A DNA stretch of 64,000 nt from Actinocorallia sp039871655 (GTDB taxonomy: Bacteria; Actinomycetota; Actinomycetes; Streptosporangiales; Streptosporangiaceae): contig NZ_JBDPLZ010000003.1 in the NCBI RefSeq assembly GCF_039871655.1, positions 372,001 through 436,000 on the forward strand. Direction: 5' to 3'. Below are positions 32,528-41,938 of this stretch, piece after piece. Below the pieces are notes generated by a model. That model had not been told where the DNA came from. It made no database searches and saw nothing but the letters and a program-made list of their open reading frames with translations. Made by a program: the position numbers and the translations under genes. The stretch's first letter is position 1; each line of letters begins with the position of its first letter.

Positions 32528-33480
32528 ATCCGCGTGCTGGACTGAACCGGCTCGGCGAGCTGGCCGCGGTCCTGCTGCTCGTCAGCTTCGGGGTGTTCTT
32601 CATGGTCACCCTGGTGCCGGGCGACCCCGCGGTCGCGATCCTGGGCAGCGGCAAGCCGCCGGAGATGTACGAGGCCCTGCGCGAGGAGCTCGGCCTCGAC
32701 CAGTCCGTCCTCACGCGCTACTTCGACTGGCTGGGCGGCGTCCTGACCGGCGACCTCGGGCACTCGATCGTGCCGCCGCAGAGCGCGGTGTCCGACCGCA
32801 TCCTCTCCGCGCTCCCGGTGAGCCTCGAGCTGGCCTTCCTCGGCCTGGTCGTGGCCGTCGTGCTGGCCGTCCCGCTGGCGATGTGGGCCGCGGCCAAGCC
32901 CGGAGGCACGGTCGACAGGCTGGTCGGCGCGAGCACGTTCGGTCTGCTGTCGGTGCCGTCGTTCCTCGCCGGCCTCCTGCTGATCATGCTCTTCGTCAAC
33001 GAGCTCGGGCTCTTCCCGCGCTCGCAGTGGGTGCGGATGGGCGATTCCTTCACCGGCAACCTCGAGCATGCCTTCCTGCCGGTCCTGGTGATCGCGCTCA
33101 GCGAGGTCGCCGTCTTCACCCGCGTCCTGCGCAACGACCTGGTGGTGACGCTGCAGGAGGACTTCGTCCTGGCGTCGCGGGCCAAGGGCATGCCGCCGTG
33201 GCGGGTGATGGTCGGCGACGCCCTGCGCCCGTCCTCGTTCACCCTGGTGACCCTGCTCGGTATCAGCACCGGCCGCCTGATCGGCAGCACCGTGATCGTC
33301 GAGTACCTCTTCTCCCTGCCCGGGATGGGCTCGCTCGTGGTGACCTCCGCCCAGAACGGGGACTTCCCGGTCGTGCAGGGCGCGGTACTGGTGATCGCGT
33401 TCATCTACGTGGTCGTCAACACCGGGATCGACCTCTCCTACGGCCTGATCGACCCGAGGACCCGCCGTGTTCATGACTGA
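32524..33480 (+). CDS. ABC importer permease, DppB type
   Basis: A 318-residue permease from a GTG overlapping the ligase stop. N-terminal segment LAAVLLLVSFGVFFMVTLVPGDP, then LALREELGLDQ-type linker (ALREELGLDQSVLTRYFDWL), the binding-protein-dependent loop DFVLASRAKGMPPWRVMVGDALRPS (EAA motif), and VIVEYLFSLPGMGSLVV. Pairs with the DppC-type protein encoded next; the two frames overlap by 8 nt. Confidence 0.88.
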   Translation: MNPRAGLNRLGELAAVLLLVSFGVFFMVTLVPGDPAVAILGSGKPPEMYEALREELGLDQSVLTRYFDWLGGVLTGDLGHSIVPPQSAVSDRILSALPVSLELAFLGLVVAVVLAVPLAMWAAAKPGGTVDRLVGASTFGLLSVPSFLAGLLLIMLFVNELGLFPRSQWVRMGDSFTGNLEHAFLPVLVIALSEVAVFTRVLRNDLVVTLQEDFVLASRAKGMPPWRVMVGDALRPSSFTLVTLLGISTGRLIGSTVIVEYLFSLPGMGSLVVTSAQNGDFPVVQGAVLVIAFIYVVVNTGIDLSYGLIDPRTRRVHD

Positions 33481-34510
33481 CTCCTCCCCCCTGCGCGGCA
33501 CGCCGCTGACGCGCGGGCAGATGACGCGCCGCGGCCTGGGGCGGCTCGCCCTGGGCGCGGCCCTCATCGCCGCCGTCCTCACGGTGGTCGAGGGCGTCCT
33601 CGGTCCGCTCGCGTTCCTCGCCGGGCTCGTGCTGGTCTGCACCGGCGCCGGCCGGCTCCTGTGGGCCTGGCGGCGCAGCAAGGTCGACCTGCTGTCGTGG
33701 CTGGCCCTGGCCTGGGTGGTCGGGCTGGGCGTCGTGGCGCTGCTCGCCCCGTGGCTGCCGCTGCCGGAGGGCCGCAACGCGACGGTCGCGCTGTCCGAGC
33801 CGATCTACCTCGAGCCGCTGAAGTTCTCCGACCACCCGCTCGGCACCAACGGGGCAGGTCTCGACATGCTCTCGCGCGCGGTCTTCGGCGCCCGGGCGTC
33901 GCTGATCATCTCGTTGACGGCCATCGTCATCGGCGTCGTGGTGGGCGGGCTCATCGGGGTCGTGGCCGGCTACGTCCGCAAAGGCACCGACCGCGGGATC
34001 GGGATCGTGACCAACGCGTTCCTCGCCGTGCCCCCGCTGATCCTGCTGGTGGCGCTCGCCGCGATCCTCGACCCCACGATGCGCAACATCGCCCTCGCGC
34101 TGTCCGTGCTCACCATCCCGAGCATGGTCCGCGTCGCGCGCGCCAACGCGATCGCCTTCGCCCAGCGCGAGTTCGTGCTGGCCGCCCGGGCGATCGGGGC
34201 GTCGCGGGCGCGGGTGATGCTGCGCGAACTGGTGCCCAACGTGGCCCTGCCGCTGATGTCGATGGCCATGGTGAGCATCTCGGCGCTGATCGTCGCCGAG
34301 TCGTCGTTGTCGTTCCTGGGTCTGGGCATCCCGCAGCCCGAGCCCACGTGGGGCAACATGATCTCCGAGGCGCAGTCCGGCACCACGATGTACGACCATC
34401 CGTTCATCGTGATCGTCCCCGGCGTCTTCCTGTTCCTGACCGTCTTCTCGTTCAACCTGCTGGGCGAGGAGGCCCAGCGGCGTTGGGACCCCAGGAGTGT
34501 GAAGCTGTGA
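33473..34510 (+). CDS. ABC importer permease, DppC type, with extended N-terminus
   Basis: A 345-residue permease (GTG at 33467 is an alternative start). Compared with usual DppC there is an extra hydrophobic hairpin at residues ~25-60 (LALGAALIAAVLTVVEGVLGPLAFLAGLVLVCTG) before the standard segment LLSWLALAWVVGLGVVALLAPWL. The core has HPLGTNGAGLDMLSRAVFGARASL, EAA loop FVLAARAIGASRARVMLRELVPN, and SSLSFLGLGIPQPEPTWGNM. Stop overlaps the next start (GTGA). Confidence 0.88.
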   Translation: MTDSSPLRGTPLTRGQMTRRGLGRLALGAALIAAVLTVVEGVLGPLAFLAGLVLVCTGAGRLLWAWRRSKVDLLSWLALAWVVGLGVVALLAPWLPLPEGRNATVALSEPIYLEPLKFSDHPLGTNGAGLDMLSRAVFGARASLIISLTAIVIGVVVGGLIGVVAGYVRKGTDRGIGIVTNAFLAVPPLILLVALAAILDPTMRNIALALSVLTIPSMVRVARANAIAFAQREFVLAARAIGASRARVMLRELVPNVALPLMSMAMVSISALIVAESSLSFLGLGIPQPEPTWGNMISEAQSGTTMYDHPFIVIVPGVFLFLTVFSFNLLGEEAQRRWDPRSVKL

Positions 34511-35514
34511 CCGCCGCATCTCTGCTGGAGGTCACCGACCTCCGGACGACGTTCCACACTCCGCGCGGCGACGTCACCGCCGTCGACGGGGTCTCCCTGA
34601 CCCTGCGCGCCGGGGAGACGCTCGGCGTCGTCGGGGAGTCGGGTTCCGGCAAGTCGGTGCTGGGCCGCTCCCTGATGGGATTGATCGGCCAGGGGCCCAC
34701 GACCACGATCAGCGGTCGGGTCACGCTGGCGGGCCACGACGTCCACGCCCTGCCGGCGCGCGAGCGCCGACGGCTGTGGGGTCCGACGGTCGCGATGGTC
34801 TTCCAGGACCCGATGACCTCGCTCAACCCGGTCAAGAAGATCGGCACCCACCTCGTCGAGGCGCTGCGCCTGCACCTTCGGCTCGACCGCAAGGCCGCCC
34901 GGGAGCGTTCCGTCGACCTGCTGCGCCAGGTCGGCATTCCCGAGCCCGCCCGGCGGCTCGACCAGTACCCCCACGAGCTGTCCGGCGGCATGCGTCAGCG
35001 CGTCGTCATCGCGATGGCGCTGGCGTGCGACCCCAAGCTGCTCATCGCCGACGAGCCCACCACCGCGCTCGACGTCACGGTGCAGAAGCAGATCCTCGAC
35101 CTGCTCGCCCGGCTGGCCCGCGAACGGCAGATGGCGATCATCCTGGTCAGCCACGACCTCGGCGCGGTCGCCGGCCGCACCGACCGGGTGGCGGTGATGT
35201 ACGCCGGACGGGTCGTGGAGACCTCCCGCACACTCGAGGTCTTCACCCGTCCGATACACCCCTATTCGGAGGCTCTGCTGGCCTCGATCCCACGGCTCGA
35301 CGCCGCTCCCCACACACGTCTGCGGACCATCGAGGGTCGGCCGCCGGACCTGGTGTCCCCGCCGCCGGGGTGCCGGTTCGCGCCCCGCTGCACCCGGGCC
35401 GAGGACGTCTGCCGCACCGAGGCGCCGCGACTGCGCGGTCCGAGGCCCGCCGCCCCGCGGCACACGGCGGCCTGCCATCTGCCGCCGGCCGCCACCGCTC
35501 ACGAGGAGGACTGA
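34507..35514 (+). CDS. ABC importer ATPase, DppD type
   Basis: A 335-residue ATPase. Walker A GESGSGKS (residues ~44-51), Q-loop MVFQDPMTSLNP, signature LSGGMRQRVVIAMALA, Walker B LLIADEPTTALD, switch VSHDLGAVA. The C-terminal oligopeptide-type domain has the Cys-rich PPGCRFAPRCTRAEDVC with a later AACHLP, the usual Fe-S-like region of Opp/Dpp ATPases. The start GTG overlaps the preceding stop. Confidence 0.9.
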   Translation: MTAASLLEVTDLRTTFHTPRGDVTAVDGVSLTLRAGETLGVVGESGSGKSVLGRSLMGLIGQGPTTTISGRVTLAGHDVHALPARERRRLWGPTVAMVFQDPMTSLNPVKKIGTHLVEALRLHLRLDRKAARERSVDLLRQVGIPEPARRLDQYPHELSGGMRQRVVIAMALACDPKLLIADEPTTALDVTVQKQILDLLARLARERQMAIILVSHDLGAVAGRTDRVAVMYAGRVVETSRTLEVFTRPIHPYSEALLASIPRLDAAPHTRLRTIEGRPPDLVSPPPGCRFAPRCTRAEDVCRTEAPRLRGPRPAAPRHTAACHLPPAATAHEED

Positions 35515-36530
35515 TGGCTGGAAGCGGGAAGGCCCACCTGCGGCCCGGGCGCGACGCCGTCCTCGAGGTCGAGGATCTGGTCGTGGAGTTCCCGGTCGGC
35601 CGCGGCCAGGTCGTGCACGCCGTCTCCGGGCTCGACCTCGACCTGCTGCCCGGAGAGACGCTGGGCATCCTCGGCGAGTCGGGCTGCGGCAAGTCGACCG
35701 CCGGCCGCGCGATCATGCAGCTGCCGGCGCCGACCTCGGGCTCGGTGCGCTTCGACGGGGCGGAGCTGACCGGCCTGGGCGGCGGTGCCCTGCGCCGCGG
35801 GCGGGCGCGTCTGCAGATGATCATGCAGGATCCGATCTCGTCGCTGAACCCTCGCCGCAAGGTCAAGGATCTCGTCGCCGAGGGATTGTCGGTGTGGGGC
35901 TTCGACCCGGCCGACCACGAGGGGAAGAACAAGGAGACCGTGGTCCGCGAGCTGCTCGCCGCGGTCGGGCTGGAACCCGACGTGGTGTGGGACCGCCGGC
36001 CCCACGAGCTGTCCGGCGGCCAGTGCCAGCGGGTGTGCATCGCCCGCGCGCTGATGTTGCGGCCCAGGGTGCTCATCTGCGACGAGCCGGTCTCCAGCCT
36101 CGATGTGTCCGTCCAGGCCCAGATCCTCAACCTGCTGGAGGAGACCAAGGAGCGGTTCGGCCTCAGCATGGTGTTCATCGCCCACGACGTCTCGGTCGTG
36201 AAGAACATCAGCGACCGGGTCATGGTGCTCTACCTCGGCAAGGTCTGCGAGGTGCTGCCTTCGGAGGGCATGCACCTGCAGGCGGTGCACCCCTACACCC
36301 GGATGCTGCTCGCCTCGATCCCCGGCGAGGAGACCGAGGCCGACGCGGAGGCGTCGTCCGGCCCGGGCGCCCGGGCCGCCGAGCTGCCCTCCCCGCTGAA
36401 CCCGCCGTCGGGCTGCCGCTTCCGCACCCGCTGTCCCCTGGCCACCGACCTGTGCGCCGCCGAGGAGCCCGTGCTGCGGGAACTCGCCTCCGGGCACGCC
36501 GTGGCCTGTCACCACGTGGAGTCGCCATGA
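35514..36530 (+). CDS. ABC importer ATPase, DppF type
   Basis: A 338-residue ATPase. Walker A GESGCGKST, Q-loop MIMQDPISSLNPRRKV, signature LSGGQCQRVCIARAL, Walker B VLICDEPVSSLD, switch FIAHDVSVVKNI. C-terminal oligopeptide domain PPSGCRFRTRCPLATDLC with a late VACHHVESP. Starts at TGATG overlapping the previous stop and overlaps the amidase start (ATGA). Together with 28314, 32524, 33473 and 34507 it completes a five-part importer. Confidence 0.9.
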   Translation: MAGSGKAHLRPGRDAVLEVEDLVVEFPVGRGQVVHAVSGLDLDLLPGETLGILGESGCGKSTAGRAIMQLPAPTSGSVRFDGAELTGLGGGALRRGRARLQMIMQDPISSLNPRRKVKDLVAEGLSVWGFDPADHEGKNKETVVRELLAAVGLEPDVVWDRRPHELSGGQCQRVCIARALMLRPRVLICDEPVSSLDVSVQAQILNLLEETKERFGLSMVFIAHDVSVVKNISDRVMVLYLGKVCEVLPSEGMHLQAVHPYTRMLLASIPGEETEADAEASSGPGARAAELPSPLNPPSGCRFRTRCPLATDLCAAEEPVLRELASGHAVACHHVESP

Positions 36531-37968
36531 CCGTCTTCCAGGACCTGGACGCCACCGCGCTCGCCGCGGAGATCCGCGCGGGCCGCCTGTCGGCCGAGGA
36601 GGCCGTCCTGGCCTCGATCGAGCGCATCGAACAGCTCGATCCGGCTCTCAACGCCGTCGTGGCCGTCCGCTTCGACGAGGCGCTGGCCGAGGTCGACGCG
36701 GGGTTGCCCGACGGCCCGCTCACCGGCGTCCCGACGCTGGTGAAGTCCCTGGGTGCGGACGTGGCCGGGCTTCCACCACCCGCGGCTCCCGGCTGTGGGC
36801 CGACGACGTGCAGCACGCCGACTCCGAGCTGGTCCGCCGCTACCGGCGGGCGGGCCTGGTGGTGCTCGGCATGACCAACACCCCCGAGCTCGGCAAGAAC
36901 GCGTCCACCGATCCCGACCTCCACGGCTCCACGCCCAATCCGCGCTCGCCCCGGCACACCGTCGGCGGGTCCAGCGGCGGGTCGGCGGCGGCGGTGGCGT
37001 CCGGGATGGTGCCGGTCGCCCACGCCAACGACGGCGGCGGCTCCATCAGGATCCCCGCGGTCGTCAACGGGCTTTTCGGCCTCAAACCGTCCCGCGGCCG
37101 GGTCTCGCCCGCGCCCTACCCCTCGTCCTTCGCCGCCCCCAACGGCGTCCAGCACGCCCTCACGCGCACGGTCCGCGACAGCGCCCTGCTCCTCGACGTG
37201 GCCGCCGGCTCGCTGGCCGGCGACGTGTTCGGCTTCGGGGCCCGCGATGACGCGCTGCGCACCGGTCCGGGTGGGGGCGGGCCGTTCAGCGAGGCCGTGC
37301 GGCGCGAGCCCGGGCGGCTGCGCGTCGGGCTGATCGAGAGCCTCCGCAACGGCCCCGACGTCGACCCCGAATGCCTCGCCGCCGTGCGCGGCGCCGCCGG
37401 CCTGCTGGAGTCGCTCGGCCACGAGGTGTCGCCGGTGGCGGCGCCGTGGGACAGCACGCACGTCGCGGCCACGTCCGGCCTGCTGATGGGCGTCTCGCTC
37501 GTCGGCGCGGTCGACGACCGCCTCGCCCGGCTCGGACGGGAGCTGCGCGAGGACGACCTCGAACCGTTCACCCGGGTGCTGCTCGACCACTACCGCGCGA
37601 CCACCGGGCCCCGGCTGCACGAGGCGCTCGAGGCGGTCCAGCTGATCGCCTGGCAGGTCGGCTCCGCCTTCGACGACGTCGACGTGCTGCTCTCGCCGGT
37701 GATGTGCGTGCCGACCCCCGAGATCGGCTTCTGGGACACCCGGCGGCCCGAGACCATGTACGAGCGGGGCGTGCTGTCCTCGGCGTTCACGACTGTGTTC
37801 AACCTCTCCGGCATGCCGGCCATGGCGGTTCCCCACGGCACGGACTCCCGCGGCCTGCCCATCGGCTTCCAGGCCGCCGCGCCGCTGGGCCGCGAGGACG
37901 TGCTCCTGTCGCTGGCCGCGCAGGTCGAGCGGGCCGCCCCCTGGCCGTTGCTGGCCGACCTCGCCTGA
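36527..37968 (+). pseudogene. Amidase-signature enzyme with a single-base frameshift
   Basis: The start overlaps the ATPase stop and gives a normal amidase N-terminus through PTLVKSLGADVAGLP (residue ~82). Near 36774 the frame shifts: the plus-1 frame continues TTRGSRLWADDVQHADSELV exactly where the family expects it, then VLGMTNTPELGKNASTDP, HTVGGSSGGSAAAVASGMVP and NDGGGSIRIPAVVNGLFGLK (catalytic Ser-cisSer region with GGSSGGS). One base appears missing after CTTCC. All else through the stop at 37968 looks functional, so this is a recent mutation or a sequencing error. The usual reaction is hydrolysis of an amide to carboxylate plus amine. Confidence 0.85.
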
Positions 37969-38105
37969 TCGGGTCAGGAACCGCCCATCATTCACCCAAG
38001 ACGGAGGCGGGGAGCGCTCAGGCGGGTGGGCTGCGGGGACATGCCTGAATATGAGGGTGGTACGCCCGGTCCGGGGTCTTTACGCCGCTCGCGAGGGGAG
38101 GCCGT

Positions 38106-38696
38106 GTGGACATGCCACACGATGACACCGCAGAGAGGATCATCGAGATCGCGTCCCGGTTCTTCTCCGATCTCGGTTATGACGGGACCAGCCTCCAGAT
38201 GATCGCGGACGCCGTCGGCATGCCCCCGGAGAGAATCCAGAAAATGGTGGGCAACAAGAAGGAGCTGTACATCCGGGTCGCGGAGGTCAACCAGAAAAGG
38301 CAGTTCGAGGCCCTGGAGGACCTGGCCCGGGACCACACCCCGGACGCGGCGGGGATCAAGCGAATCGCCGACCTCTACCTCCAGTACGTCATCGATCATC
38401 CCGAGCATTCGATGCTCTGGATACAGCGGTGGCTGTCGGACGCCGCCGATCTCGCCGAGATGGAGCACCTCTTCAGAGCTCCGATCGTCACCGCGGTCAA
38501 TCGCCTGGTGTCCACCTCCTTCAAGCCGGGGGTGGATCCGGTGTACGCCATGTGGATGGTGATCTGGTCCATCGAGAGCTTTCTGCACGGCGGCATCGTC
38601 GAGGAGGACGGAGAGACGCACAGGGCCGACGACCCACGGAGCAGGGAGCGCTTCCTGCGGCACCTCCACGCCTACATAGACCTGGTGGCCCGCTGA
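38106..38696 (+). CDS. TetR family regulator
   Basis: A 196-residue TetR from the GTG at 38106 (ATG 38112 also possible; the GAGGGGAGG site serves either). HTH: ERIIEIASRFFSDLGYDGTSLQMIADAVGMPPERIQKMVGNKKELYIRVAE. The C-terminal domain is divergent. It stands between the importer operon and the SDR-led operon; copy B of the 33-nt element lies 62 nt after its stop. Whether it or the TetR at 27583 binds that element cannot be told from sequence. Confidence 0.85.
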   Translation: MDMPHDDTAERIIEIASRFFSDLGYDGTSLQMIADAVGMPPERIQKMVGNKKELYIRVAEVNQKRQFEALEDLARDHTPDAAGIKRIADLYLQYVIDHPEHSMLWIQRWLSDAADLAEMEHLFRAPIVTAVNRLVSTSFKPGVDPVYAMWMVIWSIESFLHGGIVEEDGETHRADDPRSRERFLRHLHAYIDLVAR

Positions 38697-38758
38697 GCGC
38701 GGAGCCGATCGACCGGTAGAGGCCGGTGCGCCCCCATCGCCTCACCCACAATGAATAT

Positions 38759-38791
38759 ATTGACACTATGTCGCAATTGATGCAGAGTCTC
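38759..38791. promoter_or_regulatory. Conserved 33-nt regulatory element, copy B
   Basis: Begins ATTGACACTATGTC, continues GCAATTGATGCA, ends GAGTCTC. It differs from copy A (28205-28237) at four positions only, while flanking sequence is unrelated. It lies 85 nt upstream of the SDR start, about the same distance as copy A from its target. Confidence 0.75.
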
Positions 38792-38876
38792 TGCTGAGCG
38801 CGGCGCCGGTTCTCCGACGCGCCCGACGAGGGAGCAACGCTCCGATCAACCCATCCCGCCTGCTGAGGAGACCCCC

Positions 38877-39647
38877 ATGGACGCTGAACGCTTGAAGTCG
38901 CTTTTCGACCTGTCGGGGCGGGTCGCCGTCGTCACCGGCGGCACGCGGGGCATCGGACGGGCGATCGCCGAGGGCTTCGCCGCCGCCGGAGCGAGCGTCG
39001 TGGTGGCCAGCCGCAAGCCCGAGGCCTGCGCCGAGACCGAAGCGCACCTCAAGGCGATGGGCGGATCCGCCCTCGGCGTCCCCACCCACCTGGGCGACCT
39101 CGACTCCCTGGACTCCCTCGTGACGCGCACCACCGAGACCTTCGGCGGGCTCGACATCCTGGTCAACAACGCCGCCAACCCGCTGGCGCTGCCGATCGGG
39201 TCGTTCACCCCCGAGGCGTTCGCCAAGTCCCAGGACGTCAACGTCCGCGGCCCGGTCTTCCTGGTGCAGCGGGCGCTGGAGCACCTCACCGCCAGCCCGC
39301 ACGCCTCGGTCATCAACGTCATCTCCGCAGGCGCGTTCATCTTCTCCCCGTACCTGTCGATGTACGCCGCGGCCAAGGCGGCGATGATGTCCTACACGCG
39401 TTCGATGGCCGCCGAGTTCGCCCACCTGGGCATCCGCGTCAACGCGCTGGCGCCGGGCACCGTGGACACCGACATGGTCCGCAACAACTCGCCCGAGGCG
39501 CAGGAGCACATGGCAGCGGCCAGCCTGCAGAAGCGCATGGCGCACCCGGACGAGATGGTCGGCCCCGCGCTGTTCCTGGCCTCCGACGCCTCCAGCTTCG
39601 TCACCGGACAGGCAGTGATCGCCGACGGCGGCCTGGTGGCCCGCTGA
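38877..39647 (+). CDS. SDR family oxidoreductase
   Basis: A 256-residue classical SDR: VAVVTGGTRGIGRAIAEGFAAAG (nucleotide binding, TGxxxGIG), DILVNNAANPL (NNAA in place of NNAG), INVISAGAFIFSPYLSMYAAAKAAMM (Ser and YxxxK catalytic residues), IRVNALAPGTVDTDM. Probably a 3-hydroxyacyl-CoA or alcohol dehydrogenase in the pathway with the next two genes; substrate not determined. First gene of the unit behind copy B of the 33-nt element. Confidence 0.88.
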   Translation: MDAERLKSLFDLSGRVAVVTGGTRGIGRAIAEGFAAAGASVVVASRKPEACAETEAHLKAMGGSALGVPTHLGDLDSLDSLVTRTTETFGGLDILVNNAANPLALPIGSFTPEAFAKSQDVNVRGPVFLVQRALEHLTASPHASVINVISAGAFIFSPYLSMYAAAKAAMMSYTRSMAAEFAHLGIRVNALAPGTVDTDMVRNNSPEAQEHMAAASLQKRMAHPDEMVGPALFLASDASSFVTGQAVIADGGLVAR

Positions 39648-39723
39648 CCGCGGGCACCTGCGACAAGACACCACCGCCGGCCCGACCCGCCGGTACGACA
39701 CAGAAAGCGATGTGAAGTAAGCG

Positions 39724-41901
39724 ATGGGTATCGCTCTCAGCGAAGAACACCGGGAACTGGCCGCCACCACGCGCGCCTTCCTGAGCGCGCAGGGCGCACG
39801 TGAGGCGTGCCGGGCGCTGCTGGAGGCCGAGGAGGAGACGCTTCCGGGCTTCTGGAAGGCGTTCGCGGAGCTCGGACTGCTCGGCGTGCACCTGCCCGAG
39901 GAGTCCGGCGGCGGCGGATTCGGGCTGCCGGAGCTGGTGGTGGTACTCGAAGAGCTCGGCCGCGCGGTCGCCCCCGGCCCGGTGCTCCCGACCACCGCGG
40001 CCTCCGCGGTGATCGCGGCCAAGGGCGGCCAGGAGCTCCGCGCCCGGCTGCTGCCCCCGCTGGCCGAGGGGACGACGGTCGGGGCCGTCGGGCTCAGCGG
40101 CGCCGACCTGGCGCTCGAGCGGGACGCGGCGGGCACCCGGACCCTGACCGGCCGGTCCGGGGTCGTCCTGGGCGGTGCCGCGGCCCGGCACATCCTCGTC
40201 GCGGTCGGCGACGACATGGTGGTGGTCCCGGTGGACGCGGCCGGGGTGACCGCCGAGATCCCGGCGCCGCTGGACTGGTCGCGCCGCTCGGCCCGGTTCC
40301 GTTTCGACGGCGTCGCCGTCGCCGACGACGCGATGCTGCCCGGCGCCCGCCCCTACGCCGAGGCGGTGCTCCGGACGCTGGCGGCGGCCGAGGCGACCGG
40401 CGGCGCGCAGGAGTGCCTGGAGGCCGCGACCGGCTACGCCAAGGTCCGCGAGCAGTTCGGCCGCACCATCGGGACGTTCCAGGCGGTGAAGCACCACCTG
40501 GCGAACATGCTGGTGTCCGCCGAGACCGCCACCGCGGCGGTGTGGGACGCCGCACGCGCCGCCGAAGGGCCCGAAGAGGAGTTCGCGCTGGCCGCCGCGG
40601 CCGCCGCGACCATCGCGATGCCCGCCTTCGCCGACAACGCCGACCTCAACATCCAGATCCACGGCGGGATCGGCTACACCTGGGAGCACGACGCCCACCT
40701 GCTGTCGCGCCGCGCCGCGTCCCTGAAGGCGGTCCTCTCCCCGGCGGCCTCCGCCGCCGACGTCACCCGGCTCAGCATGGCCGGCGTCACCCGCGCCGTC
40801 TCCCTCGACCTGCCGCCCGAGGCCGAGCTGGCCCGCCCCGGGATCCGCGCGTTCGCGCGGGAACTGGCGGCGCTGCCGGCCGAGGAGCAGCGCGAGAGAC
40901 TCGTCGACACCGGCCACCTGCAGCCGCACTGGCCGGCGCCGTGGGGCATCGGTGCCGACGCCGGGCTCCAGCTCGTCATCGAGGAGGAGTTCCGGGACGC
41001 CGGCGTCACGGTCCCCAACCTCATGATCACCGGATGGGTGGTGCTGACCCTCATCCAGAACGGCACCGAGGAGCAGGTCTCCCGCTGGGCCCGCCACGCC
41101 CTGCGCGGCGAGCACATCTGGTGCCAGCTGTTCAGCGAGCCCGACGCCGGCTCGGACGCGGCCGCGGTGCGCACCCGCGGGCAGCGCGTCGAGGGCGGCT
41201 GGAAGGTCAACGGCCAGAAGATCTGGACCAGCAACGCGCACAAGTCCCGCTACGGCCTGGCCACCGTGCGCACCGACTCCTCGGCCGGCAAGCACGCCGG
41301 GATCACCACCATGGTCATCGACATGCAGGCCCCGGGCGTCGAGGTGCGGCCGCTGCGCCACATCACCGGGGAGCTCTACTTCAGCGAGGTGTTCTTCACC
41401 GACCTGTTCGTCCCCGACGCCGACGTGGTGGGCGAGCCCGGCCAGGGCTGGAAGGTCGCACGCGCCACCCTGGGCAACGAGCGGGTCAGTCTGGGCGGCG
41501 GCGTCGGCGGCGTGGACGCCGCGCAGCTCTTCGAGGCCTACCGGCACCTGCCCGGCCGGATCCCCGCCGCGGAGGTCCGCCTGGGCCGGCACGCCGCGGA
41601 GGAGATCACTCTCGGGCTGCTGAACCTGCGCCGCGCGGTCCGCGCCGTGGACGGCGGCGGGCCCGGCCCCGAAGGCAACATCACCAAACTCGCGGGCGCC
41701 GAACACGGCCAGCGCACCGCCGCCCTGTTCGCCGAACTCGTCGGCGAGGACCTGGCCTTCGCCGAGGGGTTCGGCGGCGACGCCTCCAGGTTCCTGCTCG
41801 GCACCCGGGCGCTGACCATCGCCGGAGGCACCTCCGAGATCAGCCGCAACCAGATCGCCGAACGCATCCTCGGCCTGCCGCGCGACCCCCTCGCCGGCTG
41901 A
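39724..41901 (+). CDS. Double-domain acyl-CoA dehydrogenase (FadE34-like)
   Basis: A 725-residue protein with two acyl-CoA dehydrogenase units in tandem. Unit 1 (residues ~1-345) has LGLLGVHLPEESGGGGFGLPEL, GYAKVREQFGRTIGTFQAVKHHLANM and LNIQIHGGIGYTWEHDAHLL. Unit 2 (~375-725) has IWCQLFSEPDAGSDAAAVRT, GWKVNGQKIWTSNAHKS and ALTIAGGTSEISRNQIAERILGLP. The length and arrangement match mycobacterial FadE34 (about 711 residues), which works on steroid side chains, but the substrate here is unknown. It lies between SDR and enoyl-CoA hydratase genes in a beta-oxidation unit. Confidence 0.88.
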   Translation: MGIALSEEHRELAATTRAFLSAQGAREACRALLEAEEETLPGFWKAFAELGLLGVHLPEESGGGGFGLPELVVVLEELGRAVAPGPVLPTTAASAVIAAKGGQELRARLLPPLAEGTTVGAVGLSGADLALERDAAGTRTLTGRSGVVLGGAAARHILVAVGDDMVVVPVDAAGVTAEIPAPLDWSRRSARFRFDGVAVADDAMLPGARPYAEAVLRTLAAAEATGGAQECLEAATGYAKVREQFGRTIGTFQAVKHHLANMLVSAETATAAVWDAARAAEGPEEEFALAAAAAATIAMPAFADNADLNIQIHGGIGYTWEHDAHLLSRRAASLKAVLSPAASAADVTRLSMAGVTRAVSLDLPPEAELARPGIRAFARELAALPAEEQRERLVDTGHLQPHWPAPWGIGADAGLQLVIEEEFRDAGVTVPNLMITGWVVLTLIQNGTEEQVSRWARHALRGEHIWCQLFSEPDAGSDAAAVRTRGQRVEGGWKVNGQKIWTSNAHKSRYGLATVRTDSSAGKHAGITTMVIDMQAPGVEVRPLRHITGELYFSEVFFTDLFVPDADVVGEPGQGWKVARATLGNERVSLGGGVGGVDAAQLFEAYRHLPGRIPAAEVRLGRHAAEEITLGLLNLRRAVRAVDGGGPGPEGNITKLAGAEHGQRTAALFAELVGEDLAFAEGFGGDASRFLLGTRALTIAGGTSEISRNQIAERILGLPRDPLAG

Positions 41902-41938
41902 CCCGACGACAGTACTCACACCTCGTGAAGGAATCTTC

